Source of the DNA: Prevotellaceae bacterium
GTDB taxonomy: Bacteria; Bacteroidota; Bacteroidia; Bacteroidales; Bacteroidaceae
Assembly (NCBI GenBank): GCA_022508685.1
Contig: JAFLUS010000073.1
Location: forward strand, 1-8,084
Reading direction: 5' to 3'
DNA: 8,084 bases
Under the pieces are notes generated by a model. It was not told the DNA's origin and searched no databases. It worked only from the letters and a program-made list of their open reading frames with translations. The position numbers and the translations under genes were made by a program. Every line of letters begins with the position of its first letter. Position 1 is the stretch's first letter. Below, piece by piece: positions 1 through 7,957 of this stretch.

Positions 1-66
1 TTATGCGCACGCCTGAAAACGTTTATGCGCACGCCGAAAAACGTTTATGCACACGAATTTTCAGCA
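1..66. repeat. Three imperfect 22-bp tandem repeats upstream of rnr
   Basis: Copies begin at 1, 23 and 45, each with TTATGC, and have an exact 22-bp period. Copies 1 and 2 share TTATGCGCACGCC and match at 20 of 22 positions. The third copy is degenerate: it keeps TTATGC-CACG and then diverges. The array touches the window edge, so more copies may lie to the left. The period is not a multiple of three, so a reading frame would encode a different peptide in each copy, which argues against a coding role. It could be a dispersed intergenic repeat, a protein-binding array or the tail of a longer satellite. The sequence alone does not decide. Confidence 0.8.
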
Positions 67-78
67 CATCTAACACTC

Positions 79-86
79 TATGTTTC
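79..86 (+). promoter_or_regulatory. Weak candidate -7 box for rnr
   Basis: TATGTTTC matches the Bacteroidota -7 consensus TAnnTTTG at all but the last position. It lies 26 bp before the rnr start, which would give a leader of roughly 20 bases. No clear TTG-type -33 box sits 19-21 bp upstream; that region is the T-run around 57-61, at the end of the tandem repeats. The call is tentative. Confidence 0.25.
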
Positions 87-112
87 AACTAATTGACAAA
101 TAACACCCGCTT

Positions 113-2401
113 ATGGCAAAGTCGAAGAAAACCAAATCGCGTGCCTATCTCTCCAAACGCGAACTGAGAACACAGATTGAAGACTGGCTCGGACGCCATC
201 CCGGAGCCTATTTCCCGCTGCGTGCACTGTTCAAGGCATTGCGCCTCAACACCCATCCGCTGAAGATGCTCTGCATCGACGTGCTCAACGAAATGCTCGA
301 TGCCGACGACATCGTCCGCAACGAAGACGGCGAACTCTCGCTCAACCGCCACGAACAACTGTGCGAAGGCACGTTCACCCGAACGGCAGGCGGACGCAAC
401 TTCGTCGACCTGCCCGACGGCACGGGCATCAGCATCTACGACGAAGACACGCTACACGCCCTCCCCGGCGACAAAGTGCGCGTGAGCCTCTTTGCCAAGC
501 GGCGCGGCTCGACGAAACTGCACGGACAAGTGGTCGAAATCGTCGAACGATGCGACAAGCCCGTCATCGGCGTGCTGCAAGTCAACCGCGACACCGCCTT
601 CCTCACCTCGCCCGACGGACGGCTGCCCCACGACATCCTCATCCCCGCCGACCAACTGAAGGGCGCACGCAACGGCGACAAAGTCATGGTGAAAGTCACC
701 TCGTGGCCCGAACGCGCACGCAACCCCATCGGACGCGTCGTCGACGTGCTCGGCGCCAGCGGCGAGAACGAAACCGAAATGCACGCCATCCTCGCCGAAT
801 TCGGTCTGCCCTACAAATACCCCGCCAACGTCGAAGCAGCAGCCAGCCACATCGACCCCGGCATCACGCCGCAGGAAGTGGCACGACGCGAAGACTTCAG
901 AGACGTCACGACCTTCACCATCGACCCACGCGACGCCAAGGACTTCGACGACGCACTCTCCGTCCGCCGGATGGACAACGGGCTGTGGGAAGTCGGCGTC
1001 CACATCGCCGACGTGTCGCACTACGTGCTCGAAGGCAGCACCATCGACAAGGAAGCACAACAGCGTGCCACCTCCGTCTACCTCGTCGACCGCACCGTGC
1101 CGATGCTGCCCGAACGCCTCTGCAACTTCATCTGCTCGCTGCGCCCCGACGAAGAGAAACTGGCATTCAGCGTCGTGTTCGACATGAACGAAAACGCCGA
1201 CGTGCTGCGCCACCGCATCGTCCACACCGTCATCCGCAGCGACCGCCGCTTCGTCTACGAAGAAGTGCAGACGCTGTTTGAACAGACGGGAGAAGCATCG
1301 CCCGAAGACCTTCAGACCACCACCGTGCCCTTCACGCCCACCACGCCCTGCCGACCCGTCGACGACTTCAGGGAAGAACTCATCCTGCTCAACCGCATGG
1401 CGAAGCAATTGCGCCAACGCCGCTTCAAGGACGGTGCCATCGACTTCGACCGCGAAGAAGTGCGCTTTGAAATCGACGAAAACGGCAAACCGCTCAGCAC
1501 CTACTTCAAACGCGCGAAAGACGCCAACAAACTCGTCGAGGAATTCATGCTGCTGGCAAACCGCACCGTCGCCGAATCCGTCGGCAAAGCCAAGAAAGGC
1601 GAAAAGGCAAAGACCTTGCCCTACCGCATCCACGACCTGCCCGACCAGAACAAACTCGACAACCTCGGCAAATTCGTGTCGCGCTTCGGACACTACGTCC
1701 GTTCCACAGGAACGAAAAAGGAAGTTGCCCGCAGCCTCAACAAACTGCTGGCAGACGTGAAGGGCGAACCCATCGAAGAACTCGTGCAGACGGCATCCGT
1801 CCGCGCCATGATGAAGGCCCGCTACAGCACCGTCAACATCGGACACTACGGACTGGCATTCGACTACTACACCCACTTCACGTCGCCCATCCGTCGCTAT
1901 CCCGACCTCATGGTGCATCGCCTCCTCACGCGCTACGCCGAAGGGGCGAAGAGTGCCAGCCAGAAGAAATACGAAGCCCTGTGCGAACACTCGTCCGACA
2001 TGGAGCAACTCGCAGCCAATGCCGAACGTGCCAGCATCAAGTACAAGCAAGTAGAATTCATGGCAGACAAAATCGGCGAAGAATTCGACGCCAAGATTTC
2101 GGGCGTAACCGACGCCGGCCTGTATGCCGAAATCGAAGAAAACCGCTGCGAAGGCTTCATCGGCGTCCACTTCTTGGCGCAGGAACCCTTCGACTTCGAC
2201 GACCGCAACTACTGCCTCGTCGGCCGTCAGACGCACCACAAATTCGCCTTGGGCGACCGCATCCGCATCCGCGTAGCCAAGGCAAACCTCTACCGCAAGC
2301 AACTCGACTTCGATTTCGTCAAGAAACTCTCGACATCTCCCACGCCCGCATCTCCCAAACGCTTCTTTGAACAACTGCCGGCAAAGAAGCGCAAGAAGTG
2401 A
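113..2401 (+). CDS. rnr: Ribonuclease R (3'-5' exoribonuclease, RNB family)
   Basis: This cytoplasmic, processive 3'-to-5' exoribonuclease degrades structured RNA, including mRNA decay intermediates and defective rRNA. The order of domains is typical: an N-terminal winged-helix region (about 13-75), two cold-shock/OB folds (about 84-215), the RNB catalytic domain (about 260-605) and a C-terminal S1 domain (about 655-738). The metal-binding motif DPRDAKDFDDA (271-281) supplies Asp271, Asp277, Asp279 and Asp280, which correspond to the E. coli catalytic aspartates. The RNB signature HYGLAFDYYTHFTSPIRRYP (578-597) is intact. The 762 residues are somewhat fewer than the E. coli enzyme but normal for this phylum. 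A Thr/Pro-rich stretch (about 396-413) lies within the RNB domain, and the tail is basic (AKKRKK). An in-frame TAA at 101-103 and no other nearby ATG fix the start. There is no Shine-Dalgarno site. Codons end strongly in C. The gene is convergent with the MATE gene. Confidence 0.97.
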   Translation: MAKSKKTKSRAYLSKRELRTQIEDWLGRHPGAYFPLRALFKALRLNTHPLKMLCIDVLNEMLDADDIVRNEDGELSLNRHEQLCEGTFTRTAGGRNFVDLPDGTGISIYDEDTLHALPGDKVRVSLFAKRRGSTKLHGQVVEIVERCDKPVIGVLQVNRDTAFLTSPDGRLPHDILIPADQLKGARNGDKVMVKVTSWPERARNPIGRVVDVLGASGENETEMHAILAEFGLPYKYPANVEAAASHIDPGITPQEVARREDFRDVTTFTIDPRDAKDFDDALSVRRMDNGLWEVGVHIADVSHYVLEGSTIDKEAQQRATSVYLVDRTVPMLPERLCNFICSLRPDEEKLAFSVVFDMNENADVLRHRIVHTVIRSDRRFVYEEVQTLFEQTGEASPEDLQTTTVPFTPTTPCRPVDDFREELILLNRMAKQLRQRRFKDGAIDFDREEVRFEIDENGKPLSTYFKRAKDANKLVEEFMLLANRTVAESVGKAKKGEKAKTLPYRIHDLPDQNKLDNLGKFVSRFGHYVRSTGTKKEVARSLNKLLADVKGEPIEELVQTASVRAMMKARYSTVNIGHYGLAFDYYTHFTSPIRRYPDLMVHRLLTRYAEGAKSASQKKYEALCEHSSDMEQLAANAERASIKYKQVEFMADKIGEEFDAKISGVTDAGLYAEIEENRCEGFIGVHFLAQEPFDFDDRNYCLVGRQTHHKFALGDRIRIRVAKANLYRKQLDFDFVKKLSTSPTPASPKRFFEQLPAKKRKK
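2360..2391. terminator. 10-bp inverted repeat at the 3' end of rnr; possible terminator for the MATE transcript
   Basis: CGCTTCTTTG (2360-2369) and CAAAGAAGCG (2382-2391) are perfect reverse complements separated by a 12-base loop. The hairpin lies inside the last rnr codons and 14 bp beyond the MATE stop. Read leftward from the MATE gene it is followed by TTTGGG, a short U-run, so it could end that transcript. For rnr no U-run follows. Position and symmetry are directly visible; the terminator role is inferred, and the coding constraint (Lys- and Phe-rich codons) may explain part of the symmetry. Confidence 0.4.
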
Positions 2402-2413
2402 TGCTTATTGCGC
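2389..2413. terminator. Candidate bidirectional hairpin spanning both convergent stop codons
   Basis: GCGCAA (2389-2394) pairs with TTGCGC (2408-2413). A 1x1 mismatch follows, then AAG (2396-2398) pairs with CTT (2404-2406) around a 5-base loop. The rnr stop TGA lies in the loop and the MATE stop lies in the right arm. Short T-rich stretches follow on both strands (CTTTCG rightward, CTTCTTTGC leftward). It shares bases 2389-2391 with the 10-bp hairpin to its left, so the two folds exclude each other. No other terminator is possible in the 3-bp intergenic gap. Confidence 0.4.
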
Positions 2414-3751
2414 CTTTCGCTGCATGTCGCGGAACGTGCTGAAAACGATAGGGAGTGAGAGGAGGAAGGAGAGGACGTCGCTCACGGCTTGGCACATTTG
2501 TACGCCAAGCAGACCATAGATGCGAGGAAGCAGCAGAATGAGGGGAATGAAGAAAAGACCGCGACGGGCTGCTGCCAGCAGATTGGCGCGGAGCGGCATG
2601 TTGATGGTTTGCATCAGCATGTTGCTCAACATGATAAACGCGCAGAGGGGAAGCGACAGCAACTGAATGCGCAGGGCAAGCGTACCGATTGAAATGACGT
2701 CAACGTCGTCGCGGAAACTGGCGATGATGTTGGCGGAAAAGATGAACCCGGCGGTGCTGCACACGAGCAGAAAGACGGTGCCGATGCGGACGCAGAACCA
2801 GTAGGCACGGCGGACGCGGTCGTAGAGTCCGGCACCATAACTGAAACCGCAGAGGGGTTGGAAACCTTGTCCCACACCGATGATGACGGAATTGATGACG
2901 TAGGAAAGGCGTCCGACAATCGACATGGCAGCAATGGCTGCGTCGCCATAGCGTGCGGCGGCAACGTTGAGCAGAATGGTGGCGATGCTGCCGAGTCCCT
3001 GACGGGTGAGCGATGGCGTGCCGCCCGATAGGATTTCGCGCACCAATTGCCACGAGGGGCTGAAATGGCGCCAGTGGATGCCGATGTTTCCGCGTCGGTG
3101 GGTCATAAAGAGAAGGATGCAGAAACTGCAGACGTGTCCCGTCACGGTGGCGACGGCTGCACCGCGGATGCCCATGTGGAAACCAAAAATGAAAATGGGG
3201 TCGAGCACGACGTTGAGCACGGTGCCGCAGACGATGCCCGTCATGGCACTGGCGGCGTTGCCTTGAAAGCGCAGTTGGTTGTTGAGCACCATCGAACCGA
3301 TTTGGAAGGGTGTGCCCAACAGGATAATGCTGAGATAGGCTTCGGTGAAGGGCAGTACGGTGGGAGTGGAACCAAGCCAGAGGGAGAGGGGTGTGAGCAG
3401 GAGCAGACCGACGGCCATGAGGAGCACGCCGACGATGAGCGACCAGAAAAATCCGGTGGATGCCATGCGCGTGGCGGCTGCCATGTCCTTTGCACCGAGC
3501 CGTCGGGAGATGTAGTTTCCGCTACCATGTCCGAAACAAAAGGCAACGGCTTGCAGCACTGCCGTGACGGCGAACACGATGCCGACGGCTGCCGTGGCTT
3601 GTGTGTTGATTTGGCTGACGAAGAACGTATCGACGATGCTGTAGAGGCTCGACGTGAGCATCGTGATAATGGTAGGGACGGACAGCGCACCGATAACTCG
3701 CGCTATCGGTGCTGCCGTCAGAAAATCGTAGTTGTCCCTCGTCTTGCTCAT
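2405..3751 (-). CDS. MATE-family multidrug/cation efflux transporter
   Basis: This is an inner-membrane antiporter of the MATE (multidrug and toxic compound extrusion) family, which exports organic cations or drugs in exchange for Na+ or H+. The 448 residues, almost entirely hydrophobic helices, fit the family's 12-helix fold made of two six-helix halves. Supporting motifs are DTFFVSQ (41-47) in the first helices, NNQLRFQGN (157-165), LDPIFIFGFHMGIRGAA (183-199) at the end of the N-terminal half, and GQGFQPLCGFSYGA (294-307) in the second half. The last two resemble the MepA/DinF-like branch more than NorM. Substrate and coupling ion cannot be read from sequence. An in-frame TAG three codons before the ATG fixes the start; there is no Shine-Dalgarno site. 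The gene lies 40 bp downstream of ddh in the same direction, with no obvious promoter of its own, so co-transcription with ddh is likely. Confidence 0.93.
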   Translation of the reverse strand: MSKTRDNYDFLTAAPIARVIGALSVPTIITMLTSSLYSIVDTFFVSQINTQATAAVGIVFAVTAVLQAVAFCFGHGSGNYISRRLGAKDMAAATRMASTGFFWSLIVGVLLMAVGLLLLTPLSLWLGSTPTVLPFTEAYLSIILLGTPFQIGSMVLNNQLRFQGNAASAMTGIVCGTVLNVVLDPIFIFGFHMGIRGAAVATVTGHVCSFCILLFMTHRRGNIGIHWRHFSPSWQLVREILSGGTPSLTRQGLGSIATILLNVAAARYGDAAIAAMSIVGRLSYVINSVIIGVGQGFQPLCGFSYGAGLYDRVRRAYWFCVRIGTVFLLVCSTAGFIFSANIIASFRDDVDVISIGTLALRIQLLSLPLCAFIMLSNMLMQTINMPLRANLLAAARRGLFFIPLILLLPRIYGLLGVQMCQAVSDVLSFLLSLPIVFSTFRDMQRKAQ

Positions 3752-3791
3752 TCGCTGCTATATATAAATATGTACGCGCGCGTGAGAACGA
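3752..3791. other. ddh-MATE intergenic gap with alternating purine-pyrimidine tract
   Basis: This 40-bp gap contains a TATATATA run (3759-3766) followed by 17 bp of strictly alternating purine and pyrimidine (3768-3784), including the perfect 10-bp palindrome ACGCGCGCGT (3774-3783). No TAnnTTTG promoter box and no hairpin with a U-tail are visible, so nothing here clearly separates the MATE gene from ddh transcription. Confidence 0.6.
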
Positions 3792-4691
3792 TTAGACGAG
3801 ATGACGGATGAGGTCTTCGCGGTCGCCGGGGAGGAGGTCGATGACGGGAATTTCAATCATCGTATAGGCGCCGGGCTGCTGACGCAGAGAAGCGCGGGCG
3901 ACGTTGACGAGCACCTGTGCGGTGAGCGCAGGGTTGTTGATGTGCATGTTGAATTCGAAGAGTTGGTTGTGGGTCGTTCCGCTCACACCTTTGCGCACGA
4001 GGTTGACACCATGCCCAACGTCGTTGAGCGCATCGACGGATTCGACTTGTTGCACGTGGGTTTCGTCGTTGACGAAGTAGGGGTCGGCCTTGATGGCTGC
4101 GGCGATGGTCGGGAAATCGTAACCGGGTTCGAGTTCGACGTAGACCATGCGGCGGTGGATGCCCGTGCCGAGGGGAATGGTGACGGAGAGGGCGTCGCGC
4201 ACGCCTTCGATGGCACGCACGGCTACGCTATGTCCCATGGAGCGACCGGGGCCGAAGTTGGTGTAGGTGACGCCACGGGGTGCAAGTCCTTCGACGAGGG
4301 TGCGGACAACGGAGTCGCTGCCCGGGTCCCAGCCTGCTGCGATGATGCTGACGGCGCCGGTGGCACGTGCTGCTGCATCGAGCGAGCGACGGAGGTCGAC
4401 GATTTGCGTGTGGATGTCGAACGAATCGACGGTGTTGATACCAAGTGCAAGACATTCCTTTGCGTAGGTTTCGACGCTGCGCGTAGGTGTGGCGAGAATG
4501 GCGACTTGCACGCCGGAGAGTTCGCTGATGTGGCGGACGACGGGATAGTTGGCAAGTTCGGCGGGACAGTTGTCACTGCCTTGACGGCGAACGATGCCGA
4601 CGCATTCCATATCGGGTGATGCTTCGATGGCTTGAAGCGTGTATTTGCCGATGTTGCCGTAGCCGACGATGGCTGCTTTGATTTTTTCCAT
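3792..4691 (-). CDS. ddh: meso-Diaminopimelate D-dehydrogenase
   Basis: Ddh catalyses the one-step NADPH-dependent reductive amination of tetrahydrodipicolinate to meso-2,6-diaminopimelate, a peptidoglycan cross-link residue and lysine precursor, bypassing the acylated DAP routes. Residues 6-15 form the Rossmann motif ([10 protein letters not shown]), and Arg35-Arg36 lie where the NADP(H) 2'-phosphate is bound in the family. Family motifs follow: FDIH (91-94), GWDPG (120-124), [10 protein letters not shown] (146-155) and HNQLFEF (241-247). The 299 residues match the shorter class of these enzymes and are complete. An ATG 13 codons upstream (4730) is in frame, but it would start inside the secDF terminator hairpin and add a tail before the Rossmann strand, so the start at 4691 is preferred. 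The gene lies 83 bp after secDF, beyond a strong terminator, and 40 bp before the MATE gene. No promoter consensus is visible in the 29 bp between terminator and start, so it may depend on read-through. Confidence 0.95.
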   Translation of the reverse strand: MEKIKAAIVGYGNIGKYTLQAIEASPDMECVGIVRRQGSDNCPAELANYPVVRHISELSGVQVAILATPTRSVETYAKECLALGINTVDSFDIHTQIVDLRRSLDAAARATGAVSIIAAGWDPGSDSVVRTLVEGLAPRGVTYTNFGPGRSMGHSVAVRAIEGVRDALSVTIPLGTGIHRRMVYVELEPGYDFPTIAAAIKADPYFVNDETHVQQVESVDALNDVGHGVNLVRKGVSGTTHNQLFEFNMHINNPALTAQVLVNVARASLRQQPGAYTMIEIPVIDLLPGDREDLIRHLV

Positions 4692-4720
4692 GATGTAAAG
4701 AGGGTTGTTTGGGTGTATTG

Positions 4721-4755
4721 AAAAAACCAATGCACTGAGCCGTGCATTGGTTTTT
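4721..4755 (-). terminator. Intrinsic terminator after secDF
   Basis: AAAAACCAATGCAC (4722-4735) and GTGCATTGGTTTTT (4742-4755) form a perfect 14-bp stem with a 6-base loop. On the leftward transcript the stem ends in a run of six U residues. It begins 19 bp after the secDF stop, the right position for a Rho-independent terminator. The A-tract on the other side makes it symmetrical, so it could also stop rightward antisense transcription. It separates secDF from ddh and probably sets a lower level of ddh-MATE expression. Confidence 0.9.
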
Positions 4756-4774
4756 ACTGAATGGTTCGTATGGT

Positions 4775-7700
4775 TTACTTGCTTGCCGTTGCTGCGTCTT
4801 CAGTTTGGTTTTCATCAATCTTCCGTCCGAGCACGAGGTATGCGGTGGGTGCTGCGATGAAGATGGACGAGCATGTACCGAAGATGACACCGAGAATCAT
4901 TGCGAAGGAGAAGGAGCGGATGCTGTCTCCACCGAAAATGAAGATGGCGAGAAGCACGATGAGCGTCGACACTGAAGTGTTGATGGTACGTGCCAACGTG
5001 GCGTTGAGCGAATCGTTGAAGAGTCGCTGCTTGTCGCGCTTGGGATAGAGTTGCAAGTTTTCGCGGATACGGTCGAATACGACCACCTTGTCGTTGATGG
5101 AGTAACCGATAGCGGTCAGGATGGCTCCGATGAAGGTCTGGTCGATGTCGAGCGAGAAGCCTATCCAGCCGTAGCAGATAGAGTACATGCCGATGATGAG
5201 GAATGTATCAATCGTGAGGGCTATGATAGAACCTACCGAGAAGGCAATGTTGCGGAAACGGAGCAGAATGTAGAGGAAGATGGCGAGGAGGGCAAGCAGG
5301 ACGCTGACGATGGCGCCGCGAGTGATGTCCTTCGCGATAGACGGGCCTACTTTCTGCGAACTGATGATAGAACCTCCGGCACGGTTGTCGCGGTCGACGA
5401 ACTGCTGGAGCGTGACGCTCTTGTCGAGCATGCCCATTTCCACGAACTTGTTGTAGAGGGTTTCTTCGATTTCAGAGTCGACGTCTTCTCCCTCGTCGGC
5501 AATGCGGTAGTTGGTCGATACGCGCAATTGCTTGCCTTCAGTACCGATGGCGATGACGCTGGTGGTGACGTTGTCTTCGGTCTTGTTGAGTTCGGTGAAC
5601 GTCTTGCTGAGTTCGGCGCGTGCCTGTTCGGGCTCAACGGAGTTGACAAATTCTACTTGGAAGTTGCGACCACCGGTGAAGTCGATGCTTCGGCTCAAAC
5701 CGCGTACGGAGAGAACGGCAACACAGACGATGATGAAGGCTGCGAAGAAGGTGAATGAGCGCTTGTAAGTGCCCATGAAGTTGAACTTCGTGCCTTGCAG
5801 GATGTTCTTCGAGAAGTTGGTGGTGAAGGTGAGGTTCGACCACTTGTCGCGGTTGAGGCGGTTTTCATACACGATGCGAGTGAGCCATACAGCCGTGAAG
5901 AACGAGCAGATGACACCGATGATGAGCGTCGTGGCGAAACCACGGATAGGGCCTGTACCGAAGTAGTAGAGGATGACACCGGTGATGATGGTGGTGACGT
6001 TCGAGTCGAGGATGGCGCTGAAGGCGTTGCTGTAACCTGCCGCTACTGCAGAACGGAGGTTCTTGCCTGCCTTCATTTCTTCCTTCGTGCGCTCGTAAAT
6101 CAGCACGTTGGCGTCGACTGCCATACCGAGCGTGAGCACCATACCGGCGATACCCGACATCGTGAGTGCGGCTTGGAACGAAGTGAGGATACCGAGCGTG
6201 AAGAAGAAGTTGAGCACGAGTGCCAAGTTGGCCACCATACCTGCCTTGAAGCCGTACATGGTGCACATGTAGAACATGAGGACGATGAAGGCGATGACGA
6301 ACGAGGTGAAACCGGCGTTGATGGATTGCTGACCGAGCGTCGGACCCACCGTTTCCTTCTGAATGATGTTGGCAGGTGCGGGCATGCGACCGGACGAGAG
6401 CACGTTGGCAAGGTCCTTCGTGTCGTTGGTGTCGAAGTTACCGCTGATTTCGGTGCTGCCACCGTCGATTTTGTCTTTCACGTTGGGTGCGCTGTACACG
6501 AGTCCGTCGAGCACGATGGCTACGCAGTGATTCTTGTTGGCTTCGGTGAGTGCAGCCCATATGCGTGCGCCTTCGGGGTTCATCTTCATCGTTACGACAG
6601 GATTGCCGAAACGGTCGAACTCGGCAGCCGATTCCGTCACGACGTCACCTTCGAGCGGAGCATGGCCGTTGACACCCTTGCGCGTGTTGATGGCGTAGAG
6701 TTCGAACACGGCATCTTCGCGTGCCTTGGTGCCGAAATGTTCCTTGAAGGGCGCATAGTTCTGTATCATGGACTTCATGGCGTTCTTGTCCATGCCTTTC
6801 ACGCCCCAGAGCAGCATCATGTCTTCGGGCAGAATCTGACGTGCCTGTTCCGTAGCAAGGAGCGAGTCGATGGTTGCCATGTCGGACTTCTTTGCATAAC
6901 CCACCATACAGCCGCTGGGATAGGGCATGAGCAGGTCGAGCAGCGTCTTCTTGTTGGCAGCGGCAGTCTCAGTCTTTTCTGCCTTCGCAGCAGGTGCGTT
7001 GAGAATGTCTTCCGCCTTTGCAGCCCCGTCGGTTTCCTCAGCCTCTTCAGCATTTTCAGCCACTTCGGCAGCCGTTTCTTCCACTTCTTCGGCTTCGTCG
7101 TCGCTGATGCCGGCAAGTGCGTTGCTTACTTGCTGTACGTACTGCAGGGCTTCGGGAGCATCGTAAGTCTCCCAGAATTGCAGGTTGGCACTACCTTGCA
7201 GCAGTTTGCTGGCACGTTCGGGGTCCTTGATACCGGGAAGTTCCACCATGATGCGGCCTTGCTGACCTTCAATCTTCTGAATGTTGGGCTGTACGACACC
7301 GAAGCGGTCGATACGTGTGCGGAGGACGCGGACAGTGTTGTCGACAGCCGAGTTGAGTTCCTCGCGGAGTACCGATACGACCTCGTCGTCGCTGGAGTTA
7401 GGCTTCACCTTGTCGCTCAGTTGCTGAGTGGCAAAAATCTGTGCCAACTTGCCTTCGGGAGCCGCTTTCTTGTAAGCAGCGACGAATGCGCTGATGAAGT
7501 CGTCCTGTCCGCCCTTCGACGCAGCCTTCGCTTCGTCCATTGCCTGCTTGAAGGCAGGGTCGGTGCTGTTGCCCGAAAGCACTTCGATGACGTCGGGAGC
7601 CGATACCTCGAGGATGACGTTCATACCACCCTTCAGGTCGAGTCCGAGACCGATGGAAATCTCGCGGCAACGTTTCAAGTTGTAGTTCCACAGGTAGAAG

Positions 7701-7870
7701 TTCTCCGTGTTCAGGGAGTCTTCCAATTCGCGTGCTGCCTCAGGGTCAGTCTCTGCCAGTTTTGCAATCTTGCTGTCCTGATAGTTGGTCACTACCGAGA
7801 AGGACAGGTAGAAGATGCAAATCAGAGCCAACGCCACGGCCACGAATTTTACAAATCCTTTGTTTTGCAT
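4775..7870 (-). CDS. secDF: SecDF fusion, protein translocase accessory subunit
   Basis: SecDF works with SecYEG-SecA in the inner membrane and uses proton flow to pull exported proteins into the periplasm. The 1031 residues hold complete SecD and SecF halves. SecD has helix 1 (7-27), GLGLDLKGG (74-82), a large periplasmic P1 region to about 520 including the conserved block 414-480, then five helices. Helix 4 carries [11 protein letters not shown] (584-594) with Asp586, the expected proton-path aspartate. SecF begins with a helix near 705-722, then IDFTGG (729-734), a P4 domain and five helices with [13 protein letters not shown] (922-934, Asp927) and RTINTS (961-966, Arg961). Residues 256-308 form an Ala/Glu-rich insertion in P1. 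The start is the first ATG and matches a membrane-anchor N terminus; the leader is A-rich with no Shine-Dalgarno site. The fused form is usual in Bacteroidota. The gene has its own promoter upstream and a terminator downstream. Confidence 0.97.
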   Translation of the reverse strand: MQNKGFVKFVAVALALICIFYLSFSVVTNYQDSKIAKLAETDPEAARELEDSLNTENFYLWNYNLKRCREISIGLGLDLKGGMNVILEVSAPDVIEVLSGNSTDPAFKQAMDEAKAASKGGQDDFISAFVAAYKKAAPEGKLAQIFATQQLSDKVKPNSSDDEVVSVLREELNSAVDNTVRVLRTRIDRFGVVQPNIQKIEGQQGRIMVELPGIKDPERASKLLQGSANLQFWETYDAPEALQYVQQVSNALAGISDDEAEEVEETAAEVAENAEEAEETDGAAKAEDILNAPAAKAEKTETAAANKKTLLDLLMPYPSGCMVGYAKKSDMATIDSLLATEQARQILPEDMMLLWGVKGMDKNAMKSMIQNYAPFKEHFGTKAREDAVFELYAINTRKGVNGHAPLEGDVVTESAAEFDRFGNPVVTMKMNPEGARIWAALTEANKNHCVAIVLDGLVYSAPNVKDKIDGGSTEISGNFDTNDTKDLANVLSSGRMPAPANIIQKETVGPTLGQQSINAGFTSFVIAFIVLMFYMCTMYGFKAGMVANLALVLNFFFTLGILTSFQAALTMSGIAGMVLTLGMAVDANVLIYERTKEEMKAGKNLRSAVAAGYSNAFSAILDSNVTTIITGVILYYFGTGPIRGFATTLIIGVICSFFTAVWLTRIVYENRLNRDKWSNLTFTTNFSKNILQGTKFNFMGTYKRSFTFFAAFIIVCVAVLSVRGLSRSIDFTGGRNFQVEFVNSVEPEQARAELSKTFTELNKTEDNVTTSVIAIGTEGKQLRVSTNYRIADEGEDVDSEIEETLYNKFVEMGMLDKSVTLQQFVDRDNRAGGSIISSQKVGPSIAKDITRGAIVSVLLALLAIFLYILLRFRNIAFSVGSIIALTIDTFLIIGMYSICYGWIGFSLDIDQTFIGAILTAIGYSINDKVVVFDRIRENLQLYPKRDKQRLFNDSLNATLARTINTSVSTLIVLLAIFIFGGDSIRSFSFAMILGVIFGTCSSIFIAAPTAYLVLGRKIDENQTEDAATASK

Positions 7871-7957
7871 TGTTGTGTTGGTTTTATTGATGATTTTTTA
7901 TTGTTTTATGCACCACAAACATACGTCCAAAACGGCGACATTTTGGCGTATGCACAT
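7871..7957 (-). promoter_or_regulatory. secDF leader with 12-bp bulged hairpin
   Basis: The leader between the predicted transcription start (about 7965) and the secDF ATG is about 95 bases. Bases 7941-7952 pair with 7920-7932 as a 12-bp stem with one bulged base (7926) and an 8-base loop (7933-7940). No U-run follows, so it is not a simple terminator. Three tiny ATG-started frames overlap here, ending at 7898, 7906 and 7884 and encoding 19, 11 and 12 residues. The last 50 bases before the start codon are A-rich and unstructured, as is common for Bacteroidota initiation regions. The hairpin is seen directly; a regulatory role is inferred. Confidence 0.45.
7916..7923 (-). promoter_or_regulatory. 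Second -7-like box, inside the leader hairpin
   Basis: TATGTTTG on the leftward strand is an exact TAnnTTTG match, but the bases 19-21 bp upstream do not offer a TTG -33 box. It overlaps one arm of the leader hairpin. It may be a chance match or a weak secondary promoter. Confidence 0.25.

Noticed and set aside
1..66. CRISPR-like array
   Set aside because: The repeats are directly adjacent with no spacers, only two are well matched, and no cas gene is nearby.
3..92. Twenty-nine-codon frame beginning in the tandem repeats
   Set aside because: Its sequence is mostly the 22-bp repeat read in shifting frames, so it is better explained as repeat DNA than as a gene.
361..1281. Rightward 306-codon Arg/His-rich frame inside rnr
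   Set aside because: It is an out-of-frame shadow of rnr with extreme Arg, His and Pro content and no domain features.
452..2374. Long leftward frame overlapping rnr
   Set aside because: It is fully antisense to a well-supported RNase R gene, has GNN-type residue composition expected from C-ending codons opposite, and resembles no known protein.
3047..3811. Rightward 254-codon frame opposite the MATE gene
   Set aside because: It is antisense to a convincing membrane transporter, has low-complexity Asp/Gly/His-rich composition and lacks a promoter.
3801..4619. Rightward 272-codon frame opposite ddh
   Set aside because: It is antisense to ddh and Val/Asp/Gly-rich in the manner of a shadow frame.
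4692..4730. Thirteen-residue N-terminal extension of Ddh
   Set aside because: It would begin inside the secDF terminator stem, and the internal ATG at 4691 places the Rossmann motif at the usual distance from the N terminus.
5051..5758. Rightward 235-codon frame opposite secDF
   Set aside because: It is antisense to the conserved SecF half and is an acidic GNN-type shadow.
7920..7952. Terminator or known riboswitch in the secDF leader
   Set aside because: The hairpin lacks a U-tail on either strand and shows no recognisable aptamer core; it is kept only as an unexplained structure.
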